Below, in pieces: positions 48,470-58,900 of a DNA stretch of 64,000 nt. The stretch covers positions 7,564,001 to 7,628,000 of the forward strand of contig CP139763.1 in NCBI GenBank assembly GCA_034370585.1, read 5' to 3'. The DNA comes from Fragaria x ananassa (lineage: Eukaryota; Streptophyta; Magnoliopsida; Rosales; Rosaceae). The notes below the pieces were generated by a model. That model did no database searches and was not told the origin of the DNA. It saw only the letters and a program-made list of their open reading frames with translations. Numbering within the stretch: the first letter of the stretch is position 1; every line of letters begins with the position of its first letter. The translations under genes and the position numbers were made by a program.

Positions 48470-49989
48470 CGCTGGTTGTACCTGTGTTTCGACTTTAGTA
48501 GTATATACGATTACTTTTTTAATAAGATGTGTATTGTATATAAAGTAGAAAATTACAAAAAAATAGTAGACCTATTAAGCAATGACGAACCGCTTGTGTT
48601 ATATTGATTGGTCTACTCAATTTCATGAGTTAAACTACTTCTTTCATGAAACAATCTATGAAATCTATGATTCACAGATTACCTCTTTTGAATGAATCAT
48701 GAATCATGACAATAGAAAAGAAGACCTAAAATAGTAGTGTTTTCTATATGAAGCAATATGTACAAGATTCACAAATCAAACAAGGGAACTGAAAAAAGGT
48801 ATCAAACAAACACCATGAGACTATGAAACTGAAACAAGATCATGAAGAAACAAAACTCACCGAATTGGGCGAAAGAGGAGAAGATTCAGCGTGACAGGAA
48901 CGTCTAATTTTCGATCAGATGGGATCAATATTGATACTGAAGAGACAGAGTCTCGATCAGATTGAATAATCAAGACTCTCGATGAGATTGAAGGATCAAG
49001 AGTTACAGAGAGTGAGTCTAGGTTATAGAGAGCCACATATATAGAATGAGCAAGATTGATTGATCAAGAAAGAGATAGAGAGAGACAGAAAGAGACGTTG
49101 AGAGAGAGACAGAGAAAGAGCCGTTTAGGTTTAATGATCGAAAGAGAGAGAGACAGTCGTTTAGGGTTTTGGAACGCTGTTCCGTTCCGTTAGAGAAGTC
49201 AGAGAAGAACACACGTCTGTGGACTTTGCCTCCGTCTGTGGACGTTGCCTCTGTCCGTCTGTTGCGTTAACTTTGTATGGTTAACGTGACTGACTGAGGT
49301 CTTCCACTTTTTGAAGTTGCTGTCCTATGTGGACTTACGTGGATCAATATAATAATGACATCTTGTAAGGTATTAATACCTCAAGATACCTAAGTCTTTT
49401 TTTAAAAAGTTAAATTAATAAAAATAAAATTTAAGTTATCACAAATGAAAAATAAGAGTACCGATGACAATTTAAGAAAGAAATGTGAATTTCACTTTTC
49501 CTTCTCATATTAGATAACGTAATTGATGACAATTTCGTGCAGCTCAGCAGCAATAAGGTAAGTTATGTAACAGTGACTTGATTCACAGACCTAAGAAAAT
49601 TAGGAAATCATGATTTACTCCCCTTGATTTCGTAAAATTTCATGAATTAAATACGCGTCAGGGATCAACTTTTTAGTCTATCCGTCCAGCTGGGTCCCAG
49701 CAGCACAGGTCGGCACAGACACATGACAACTACTACTCCGAAGCACTAATTAAAATTTCAATTAAAATAGATTGTAATAACCAAATTTGTCGCCCTGAGA
49801 TATAGTGGCGCACAGTCACCCACGTGTTCCCCTCCGATTCGTCATCACCTAGATATCCTCCCCCACCCCCACTCTCCCTCACTAAATAGAGATACTAGAC
49901 GATAGACATCAAAGTCTTCTCTGCACTGCGAGCCTTGCCCTCAAATACTCTTGCGACCAAGAAACCATATTACGACGCCGTTTTGGGAA
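48470..49989. other. Intergenic region between divergent FAR1-like pseudogene and CONSTANS-like gene
   Basis: 48470-48850 holds GTAGAC and TTCATGAA words like those at 27.5-29 kb. ACACAG|GTACAACC beside the FAR1-like ATG suggests a leader-intron acceptor. 49000-49200 is GA-rich. Upstream of the CONSTANS-like ATG, a possible TATA-like CTAAATAGA lies at about 49883, with CCCACCCCC just before it. No further gene. Confidence 0.4.
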
Positions 49990-51181
49990 ATGGGAATCCA
50001 ATCCTGCTGGACCCTCCCGGGCCTCTCCCCCAAGCCCTGCGACACCTGCAAGTCGTCGCCGGCTGCAGTCTTCTGCCGCGCCGACTCCGCCTACCTCTGC
50101 CTGGCCTGCGACTCTAAGATCCACTGCGCCAACAAGCTCGCCTCGCGCCACCAGCGCGTCTGGATGTGTGAGGTCTGCGAGCAGGCCCCCGCCGCCGTCA
50201 CGTGCAAGGCCGACGCCGCCGCCCTCTGCGTCACGTGCGACGCCGACATCCACTCCGCCAATCCCCTCGCGCGCCGCCACGAGCGATTCCCCGTCGAGCC
50301 CTTCCTCGACTCCGCCGAGTCCATCGCCAAGTCCACCTCCTCCGCCTTCAACGACGCCGTTTCCACCATTAAAAACGACGACGCTGACTCTCTTCTCATT
50401 CCCAACCTCAATTTCACCTCCAAGTTCGTTGATGCCCTCGACATGAAGCCCGATATGTACTTCCCGGAAATGGAATCCTTACTCGAATTCGATTACCCGA
50501 ACCCGATCCAGAACTCCAGCTTGGGTATGGATAGCGTGGTTCCGGTCCAACCCGACCCGATTCCGCCGGCTCCGGTCCTCCACCAACCCTCTCAGGAAAG
50601 TTGCTTCGATATTGACTTCTGTAGAAACAAGCTGTCTTCGTCCTTCAGTTACCCAGCTCAATCAATCAGCCAAAGCGTGAGTATTATATGCTCAATTTCA
50701 AAAAAAAATTTATATGCTCATTTTCTTTTTAGGTAAAATTAAAGCCTGATTTGGATATTATATACTAATTATTTCAGTTTAATTTTCCGATTTTCAGGTC
50801 TCGTCGTCCTCCTTAGATGTGGGAGTTGTTCCCGATGGAAACTCATTCTCGGATATTTCTTATCCTTTCATCCCAAACGTGAACCAAAACGGCATGGACT
50901 CCGGCGTACCAGCTCCGGCGACGGTCTGTCAAGCGACACAGCTGACCGGAGTGGACCGGGAGGCGAGAGTGATGAGGTACAGAGAGAAGAGGAAGAACCG
51001 CACGTTCCAGAAGACAATCCGGTACGCGTCCCGGAAAGCCTACGCGGAAACCCGGCCTAGAATCAAAGGCCGGTTCGTGAAACGCAGCGAAAGCGAAACG
51101 GAGGTGATGGACCGGATCTTTAACTCGGCGCCGGGGAGTTATATCGCAGACGCGCAATACGGCGTCGTCCCGACGTTTTGA
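49990..51181 (+). CDS. CONSTANS-like B-box/CCT transcription factor (COL3/4/5-type)
   Basis: Two exons, 49990-50676 and 50798-51181 (AGC|GTGAGT, TTTTCAG|GTC), give 356 aa. B-box 1 begins CDTCKSSPAAVFCRADSAYL (about residue 17). B-box 2 begins CEVCEQAPAAVTCKADAAAL (about 62). An acidic/Pro middle region follows. The CCT domain (EARVMRYREKRKNRTFQKTI... to KGRFVKR) is at about 284-327, and the C-terminus is YGVVPTF, a VP motif for COP1-type binding. A domain pair with KLASRHQRVWMCEVCEQAP resembles Arabidopsis COL3/COL4/COL5 rather than CO itself. It is expected in the nucleus in light or photoperiod signalling (family knowledge). In the CCT, TFQKTIRY and FVKR vary from the usual FEKTIRY and FAKR. 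An in-frame upstream ATG at 49951 would add 13 aa. Intact. Confidence 0.93.
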
Positions 51182-51888
51182 TTATGATAAATGTTTTAGA
51201 AATGATGAATTATTAGAGTTGTAATTTGGTAAAAGGTACCACAGGGGGTTGTGTTTTTTTATGTGCCTTTTCAGCTGCATCGCTGAAGCGGCAGTCTGTA
51301 TCTGTCTTCTTCTCTTTTTATATAAAAAGATAACCGATCTCTTTCCGTGTTCTGATCGGGTCTATTTCTCCATTCCTACCTGCCTACTATATTTTATTTT
51401 CATTTTATATAAGAAGTGATGAATTAAATATAAAATGAAAATGGTTGAAACTGGTAACCGTCCCATGAGTTTTTTAGTTCTATTATCAGTGTCCATTCCA
51501 CGCTACGATATATGTTTAAGCTGGTCTGCTTGATGCTGTGTCTTTCACTTACGTGAAATGCCACGTTAATTTTATTGACGCCGGGCAGTTATTATTATTT
51601 TTTTTTTATGAAGAAACAGAAAACTGGATTCACACTATTGAAACAAACCCTTTGGGACACTCACTCCTGATCCAAATGAAATGTTGGAGATACAAAAAAG
51701 GGAAGACAAAAGAACCCAGACGTACGAAGTCTGAGAAGTATGCCCTAAATCAGCAAGCTTGTCAGCCCACAAAGTGAGCCTCACGGTAGATATGTTGAAA
51801 ATAAATAGAGTGAAACTGCTGCGTCAAGGCCTGGATATCTCAAACTAAAGCGGAAGTGTGCCATGAAACTAAAGTCTTTTGTCAGGAC
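51182..51888. other. 3-prime UTR of the CONSTANS-like gene and spacer
   Basis: AT-rich. The transcript end probably lies within ~300 bp of the stop. A frame at 51538-51777 has no recognisable features. Confidence 0.4.
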
Positions 51889-52186
51889 CTATCCCGAATT
51901 TCACCCTGAAACTTGAAATATATCCTGCAGGGTTCACCTCCAAAGAAAATTTACCGAAAATTCGACATCATCTTCCTTAAAAATGGACAACTCTTACCTC
52001 AAAAATCCAATTTACACTTCTAAAACCAAACATACTAGCCTCAACACCTGGGGTCTTCCTGCTCCTCAAGTCCATCACACCTCCCAATATAACAATTACT
52101 CATCTATAGTAATCTCACAACCAACAACAAACAATTAATTCACTAACTGGTTACCAGAGCATATCTAATAATGAAAGAATAACAAT
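51889..52186. mobile_element. Left fragment of the 14357-type element, cut by retrotransposon
   Basis: GTCAGGACCTATCCCGAATT and the next ~290 bases align with 14357-14640, through shared words TAAAAATGGACAAC and AGAGCATATCTAATAATGAAAG. Similarity stops at 52186, where an unrelated TG-initial sequence starts. The rest of the element is not in the window, so a later insertion probably split it. Confidence 0.7.
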
Positions 52187-53017
52187 TGTTTCTGCAAGAT
52201 CCCGCAGGCTCTATAGAAACGATTGCACGTGATCTGATCTTCGGGAGCTTCTTCTTTGTCTGCAAAAAGGAGAACGACCGGGGCTTTCCGGTCTTTCTCT
52301 CTCCGATGGTAAAGTTAGTATAGTGGTAGGTGAGTATTAAATGCTAGATCTTTTCTTCTTACCTTTTTGGTTGACTTCAACTATATTTATAGCTCTGTGT
52401 TGACTTATACCTTGCATGTTCTTCAATGTGGGACAAATATTCTACATATGTTCAGTTTCTGTGGAGGCTTCCCCTCTCGACCCAGACTGCTTTTAGCATC
52501 TAGATTGAGGCCTGTTCGAGCTGCCTCATGTTGGGCTTTGTAGCATCATGGGCCAAGGGAGGTATTTATCGACTACCGACAACAAGTCTCCCCAAGTTCC
52601 TGTTCAAGACATGTCTTGAGTGGGGACTTGAAGAAAAGGCCCGTGATGCGGAAATATCAACGGGTACCCGATCCTAGTCCCCCCAAGTTCGTGCTCAGGA
52701 CACGTCTGAACGGGTTGTGATTGCGATGGAAGGTAGCGAGCCGTTCCATGTTTTAGTTGTTGCTGCTCGAGCGCGGGGTATTATCCCCGCGTGGGTTATC
52801 AGGCCACTATTCTCCGTATGAAGGGAATGATATTGGCATGCCCAACTCCAACTCTTCAGGAGCTGTACAAGGGACTTACAGTTATCATGACTTTAGTTGT
52901 TTTGCCCATGCTTCCCGTTGGTTCTTGCTCGGGTATAAGAATCTCACAACAGTTTTTGCATTATTTCTCCCGTTTGTTTTGTCCGGGAATCAAGATTCTC
53001 TTTAGCAGTTGTTGTCT

Positions 53018-53160
53018 GCTTCCTCCCGATAGATATTATCCGGGAGTAAAAATTATCTAGCAGTTGTTGCCTGCTTCCTCCCGATAGATATTATCCGGGA
53101 GTAAAAATTATCTAGCAGTTGTTGCCTGCTTCCTCCCGATAGTTATTATCCGGGACTCTG
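53018..53160. repeat. 55-bp tandem repeat with internal palindrome
   Basis: TCCTCCCGATAGATATTATC recurs at 53021, 53076 and 53131 (spacing 55 bp). Each unit holds CTCCCGATA...TATCCGGGAG, a near-perfect hairpin. A degenerate relative (GTCCGGGAATCAAGATTCTC) precedes the array. Confidence 0.9.
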
Positions 53161-53449
53161 GTAGTTACATTCCTTCAGGTGACGTGCGTGAATTTGGGAT
53201 GTCGCTCACGGTGGAATATCCGGGACATGAGTGTCATTGGGTTGGTAGCTTGGGTAGGTGGGGGTGTCAGGGTATTAATTGCATATCCGCCAGGTGGCGC
53301 GTAGGTGGGGGGGTGAAGGGACGTGCATTTAATGCAGGTCGTTTCACCTGTCGCTTCGTCGAGAAGCTACCGGTTAGTGGGGCACGTGTCACGATCCTAC
53401 GGTGGGTTATAACGGACACGATTGCCTCGTTTGCGGTGAATAGCCTTTC

Positions 53450-53465
53450 GGGGGGGGGGGGGGGG
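53450..53465 (+). repeat. G16 homopolymer
   Basis: Sixteen consecutive G residues about 30 bp before a TATA-like element in the putative LTR. It could form a G-quadruplex and is probably length-variable. Confidence 0.9.
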
Positions 53466-53494
53466 TGGAATCGAGGCGTTGTTTCCCCCGCTTT

Positions 53495-53503
53495 GTATAT
53501 ATG
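53495..53503 (+). promoter_or_regulatory. TATA-like site upstream of the accessory gene
   Basis: GTATATATG followed by a CT-rich stretch (53505-53620) lies ~400 bp before the ATG at 53905 of the plus-strand accessory gene. It could drive that gene from within or beside the LTR. Strand use is inferred. Confidence 0.4.
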
Positions 53504-53904
53504 TTCCACCTTTCTTCACTCTGCCCTCTGGTCTCATTCTTCTTCCTATGTTCTGCTTTCGTTTCTATGTTCTCTGGTTTCATTCTTCTTCCTCTGTTCT
53601 GCTTTCGTTTCTCTGTTCTCTGTTACGGCTGGTCCGATTGCGAGGTGCTGTCCGTTTGCTGTTCCGGTGTGTCTCCGGCCTTCAGTTTCTGGTTAGTTTC
53701 TCTTCTCTAGTGCTCATTTACGTTTCTGAGCGTATTATGTGAGGCGTGTAGATCTGTGGATTTGTCTGGGTTTTTTTTCGGGTTTCTGGGTCTGGGTTTT
53801 CTGGGAATTTTCACTATGTTTAGGTGGGTGGTGTCGAAACGTTCCGGCGGCGGCACGCGATGTAGTATCTGATAGTACGTAGGGTTTTTTTCTATAGGGT
53901 TAAA

Positions 53905-55985
53905 ATGGAGACTAGGGCTTCCGATGCTAGCGCCTCTGGCACATCACGGCGGGCTCCCGCTGATGATGGAGAAAGGATGGAGCAATATCTGCACCGGGAG
54001 GTTAATAGAGATGCCTCGCGGGCGAAAACTACTTTTGGATCCTCCAGTTCGAGTCCCGAACGACAAGTGCTTGAAGCGGTCCCGATCACACGCGTCCTTC
54101 ACCGCTTGGAGGACGGTAAGGTGTGTGACGAACCCGTCTGTAGCTTCACGCCCGAGAAGATAGAGCAATTTAGGGAAGAGTGGGATATTTCTTCCAGCAT
54201 CCCGATGCGCGGCTTGTATCCTGGGGAGTTAGCGTGCGCTCCGAGAGACAACTACTTAGCGGTGCACGATAACATGTTCCGGAACGGGTTCTCGGTACCG
54301 CTACCTCAATATGTACAGTACATGTTGAGTATGCTGCAGCTTGCTCCGGGACAGGTCCCACCAAAACAATGGCGACAACTTCTGGGGCTTGGATGCCTGT
54401 ACTGCCTGTCGAACATGGGGTGGCCAACAATCAACGAGTTTCGCGCGCTCTACAAGCTGTCATACTCGAAGAAGGCGGGAAGCTCTGGGTGTGTTGGATT
54501 CACCGCGCGGGACTATGAGTCAGTGATCACCGATCTCCCGTCTTCTATAAACAAGGACTGGAGGGCGAAGGTAGTCCTTGTCGGGGGCCCGTGGCAAAGA
54601 AAGGCGAGACGGCACACGGTCCCCAATTACTTCCGGGCTATTGGGGATCAGAGATACACACTGACGGCGACCGAGCGGGAGCGTATTGCGCGCATATATG
54701 CTGCCTGGCCCCACGGCGAGGACCGCAGCTCATATCATTTGACGCGGTGGGTCATTCTCGCCCACTGCGAGATGGGTAGAGTACCCGGTGGGTTCATCTC
54801 TTCTTACGCTTGGCATTTGAAGTCCTTGTTATGTTTAGCTGAACTAAATGTAATGTCTTTGGTTTCGCAGGAAAAATTCGCAGGCGTGTTCCTCGCCCTA
54901 ATCACCCTCTCGACATGGAGAAGGATCAGGATCTCTTGAAGATGTTGCTGACCAAAGGGGATTTGGCTTCTCGCACCGAAGTCGACGTAGAGACGAGCAC
55001 AGTACGGGTGTTAGACAAACAGAAGGTACTTGAGGTTCCCGATGAAGTGTACGAGTCGGCGGTGACTCCGCCTGTGCCTCCTCCCTCTGTCTCGCGAGTC
55101 AACTTGGGCGAAAAGAAAAGGCGCCACCACCACTCGAGGAAGACCCAAAGCACCGATAACTAGGTGACATATACTGGCGTGGACGTGTCCGGGAGTCCTG
55201 CGCCGAAATCAAAAAAACATAAGTCGACACACGGTGGGTCCTCTTCGACTCCAACGCTATCCAGATTCTCGATGAGTACGGTTGTGCGGATGAGAAGTTC
55301 GTCCGGTCAATAATCAGCGACCTGAAGGGGATCGAGCTCGACCGGATGAAATTCAAAGATGGTTCCCCTTCCGAGACCCGCCGGATCGCCCGGGAGCACC
55401 TGATGAAGGTTAGTACGCTTTTTTTTTGCTTTTTTTTTTTGCCTGGTGACTTATTCCAACTGTTGTTTGTAGGCTCTCTTCGCGGTGTATTCCATTGACG
55501 CCAGCGAGGACACTGCCGAACTGAAAGAGCAGGTGGCCAGGCTTAATGGGCATGTGAGCTTCCTCCAGACCGAGAAGGGGTCCTTGGAAAAGGAGAAAAG
55601 TGCCTTGGCCGAGAAGCTAGCTATGCTTCAGCATCACGTTGAGGAGTTGGAGAGCCAAGCTGATAGGGTCCCCTTTCTCGAGGCCGAGGTGGAGAAGTAT
55701 CGCCCGCTTGAGAGTAAGCTTCGTGAGAGGGAAGCCGAGATCGAGGAGCTAGTTAGCCTTGTTCCAACGCGCTGTGATCAGGCCGTTGTAGCTTTCAAGG
55801 AATCCGAGGAGTTCAAGGCTCTTCTCCAGTCTGCCCGAGATGAAGCCATCACGGAGAAGTTCACTGAGTGGAGCACGCATGGGTACCTTGACAAGCCCCG
55901 GATGCTAGCAGATCTCCTTGCTGCCCAGGAGAAGGCCAGAACTGTGGACCCCCAGGCAGTCGACCCGGAGGATCACCCCGTGGTT
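53905..55985 (+). pseudogene. Broken plus-strand copy of the retrotransposon accessory gene (Transposase_28-like)
   Basis: Same three-exon plan as the intact copy at 61632-63874: exon 1 53905-54787, exon 2 54871-55408, exon 3 from 55473. Exon 1 encodes the gypsy-associated region with SIPMRGLYPGELACAPRDN, SNMGWPTINEFRALY and VVLVGGPWQRKARRHTVPN (Pfam Transposase_28 type). Lesions: TAG at 55161-55163 where the other copy has CAG; a ~60-bp deletion in exon 2 near 55260; and loss of the 3-prime end at about 55986, where sequence switches abruptly to gag. Exon 3 encodes a long Glu/Lys coiled coil (DTAELKEQVARLNGHVSFLQ). Confidence 0.8.
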
Positions 55986-58900
55986 TATACTGCGAACGGA
56001 CGGGCAGAGTACAGCCCAGTTATTCAAGATAAAGCAAGGGCACGCCGAGGGACTAAAGGCCTTCGTAAATCGATGGCAAGGGGCCACAGCCAGGGTCAGG
56101 AGTTTCGACAAGAAGGTGGCGGAAGAGGCCTTTATCCAGGCCCTGCTGCCCGGGAAGTTCTTGTACGCGGTACGAATTGAAAATCCCCGGGGCTATGATG
56201 AGCTCATGGAAATGGCGGTAAGGCACGCGCAGGCAGACCATGACACTTATGGGGACCAAAGTGAGGGTAAAAGAAAAGAAAGCGGGAGGTCTGAATCCCG
56301 AGGACAGATGATCCAAGAAGTAAGAACCTGGAAAGGGGACCAGGGGGGACAAGTCTTCACCCCTAGCAAGAGGTTCAAGGACGGAGGTAAGAGCCAAACC
56401 AAGCAATCAGGGGGGCCTCAGGGGAAGAACAGGGGCAACAACCAAAGCAGCGGGTTTAAAGAAACGGTTGTCACAGCCCGGGCAAACTACACAAACCTGA
56501 ATGCAACACCGGAGGTAGTGTGGAACGAGAATAGAGGGGATCTTCGGGGACCCGCAGCCAGGAGGTTCCCACCGTCACGACTAACCCGAGAGGACACAGG
56601 AAAATACTGTGGATATCATCAGGAGGCAACACACGCAATAAACAACTGTGACGAGCTGAGAAGAGCGATTGAAAGTCAGCTTAAAGCAGGGAAGCTTCGG
56701 CAGTACGTGTTGGGTCCACTCCAAGCTAAGGAGGAGCCCATTTACGGGACGATCAACACGATCCGTGGGGGGGCACGTATCGACCGGAGGAGTAACAAGG
56801 CCAAAAAGCAGTGCCCCGTTAGCAGAGATGGGCGAGAGATATTCGCTTTCGGGAGCTCTAGCGCTCAGAGCATAAACTCGAGGTGGAGATCAGTAACATT
56901 CGAAAAAGAAGAAGAGCAAGGGACCAGACAGCCTCACGAAGACCCCTTCCTGGTAACAGTACAGTTGGATCATTATCTTTGCAAGAAAATCCTGATTGAC
57001 ACGGGGGCGTCAGTAAATGTCTTGTTCAGAAACGCATGGCGAGCACTAAAAAGGGGAAGTAGCAAGCTCACGCAGGACAACGAACCATTGATAAGCTTCT
57101 CTGGAGACGTGGTACAGCCTCTTGGGTCCGACTACATACCCATGATCCTCGGGGGTCAGGAGGGGAACACGTTGAGAATGTCAGTCGATTTCATAATTGT
57201 CGACTGCGACTCAGCGTACAATGGGATACTCGGGAGACCAGCCTTGTGGAAAGCCAAAGCATTCATCGCGGGGCACATGCTTATGATGAAGCTACCCTCG
57301 CCAACGGGTATCGTAACCATCCGGGGTGATCAAGTGGCAGCAAGAGGGTGCTACGCCATTGACAGAGATAATGGTAGGAGGAGAGCGGAAGTGTTATCCT
57401 CCGTGAGCACGAGCAAATTGATTTCTGACGTATACGAAGATCCCAGGATCAACGCCGTTGCAGAAGGGGCAGAATCCGAGAGACCCGGTTCAGTAGAGGA
57501 AACCGAGCTGGTTTGCATCTCGGATGATTTCGCAGCCCGAACGGCGAGAATCGGGGCCAAACTGCCACCCCTCGTCCGGGAAGAGCTTGTACGTTTTCTA
57601 AAGGCCAACAGCAAAGCCTTCGCATGGTCATATGCTGACGTACCCGGTATCCCGAGTGACGTGGTCACGCATAAGTTGGGGATCCGAAAAGGCGTGCCCC
57701 CGGTGCGACAGAAGAGGAGGTCCTTCGATCTGGCAAAGTATGACGTCATCAAGAGAGAGGTACAAAGGCTCCTGGACATCAAGTTTATCCAGGAGGCGAA
57801 GTACCCACAGTGGTTAGCCAACGTGGTCATGGTACCGAAGAAAGCCATGGGCCAGTGGAGGATGTGCGTGGACTACACCAATTTGAATAGGGCCTGCCCC
57901 AAAGATAGTTTCCCTCTGCCCCGGATCGACCAACTCGTGGATTCCACCTCCGGGTTCGAAATGCTGAGTTTCATGGACGCCTACGCGGGCTACAATCAGA
58001 TAATGATGGATCCCGCGGATGAGGAGCATACGGCCTTCACGACTGACAAGGGAGTATACTATTACAAGAGGATGCCGTTCGGATTGAAGAACGCGGGAGC
58101 AACCTACCAACGCCTGATGAACATGATGTTCGCTAAGCAGCTGGGGGTCACGATGGAAGTATACGTGGATGATATGTTGGTAAAGAGTCACGCCGCGGCC
58201 GGGCATGTCAGCGATCTGCAAGAAATTTTTGACATTATGCTGGCGTTCGGTATGAGGTTGAACCCGGAAAAATGTACATTTGGAGTTGTCAAGGGGAAAT
58301 TCCTAGGTCATGTCATTAGCCGGCAGGGAATCGAGGCAAACCCGGAGAAGGTCCAAGCTATAATGGATATGGTTGCCCCAAAATCCAGGAATGACGTACA
58401 GTCCCTGACAGGCAAAGTGGCGGCCCTCGCCAGATTTATTTCCAGACTCACGGACAAGTGCGCACCATTCTTCAAGCTGCTCAAGAGCCAGCGTTGCAAA
58501 ATGGTCACTTGGGGGCCCGAGCAAGAGGAGGCATTCAGGAATATCAAAGAATATTTGGCTTCTGTGCCAAAACTATCAAAGCCGATTCCCGGGGAGATGT
58601 ACCTCTATTTAGCAGCATCCGGCACAGCAGTTAGCTCGGCTTTGATCAGGAAGGATGAGGCACTCGAGCTCCCGGTGTATTACATAGGCAAAGGCTATAC
58701 ACTGGCAGAAAGCAGGTACCCGGAACTAGAGAAGTTGGCTCTAGCTCTTATCGTAACCGCCCGGAAGCTGCGGCATTACTTCCAAGCTCACTCCATCACC
58801 CTGTTCACTAACTGCCCTCTAAGGCAGGTACTTTTAAAGCCAGAAACGAGCGGGAGACTGGCCAAATGGGCGATAGAGCTGGGCGAGTTCGATATACATT

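Larger units (their letters stand above)
52187..53508. mobile_element. Putative LTR of a Tat-lineage Ty3/gypsy element
   Basis: The left boundary is TGTTTCTGCAAG, placed exactly where homology to the 14357-type element ends; AACAAT precedes it as a possible target copy. The interval is non-coding, with internal 55-bp repeats, a G16 tract and a TATA-like site, as in retrotransposon LTRs. The right boundary is uncertain. A CCA at 53506-53508 followed by a pyrimidine-rich run (a polypurine tract on the minus strand) would fit an element in minus orientation. No second LTR copy is in the window to confirm this. Confidence 0.45.

Noticed and set aside
50091..50444. Long frames opposite or offset from the CONSTANS-like exon 1
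   Set aside because: GC-rich third positions keep alternative frames open; only the B-box frame has conserved motifs and correct splicing.
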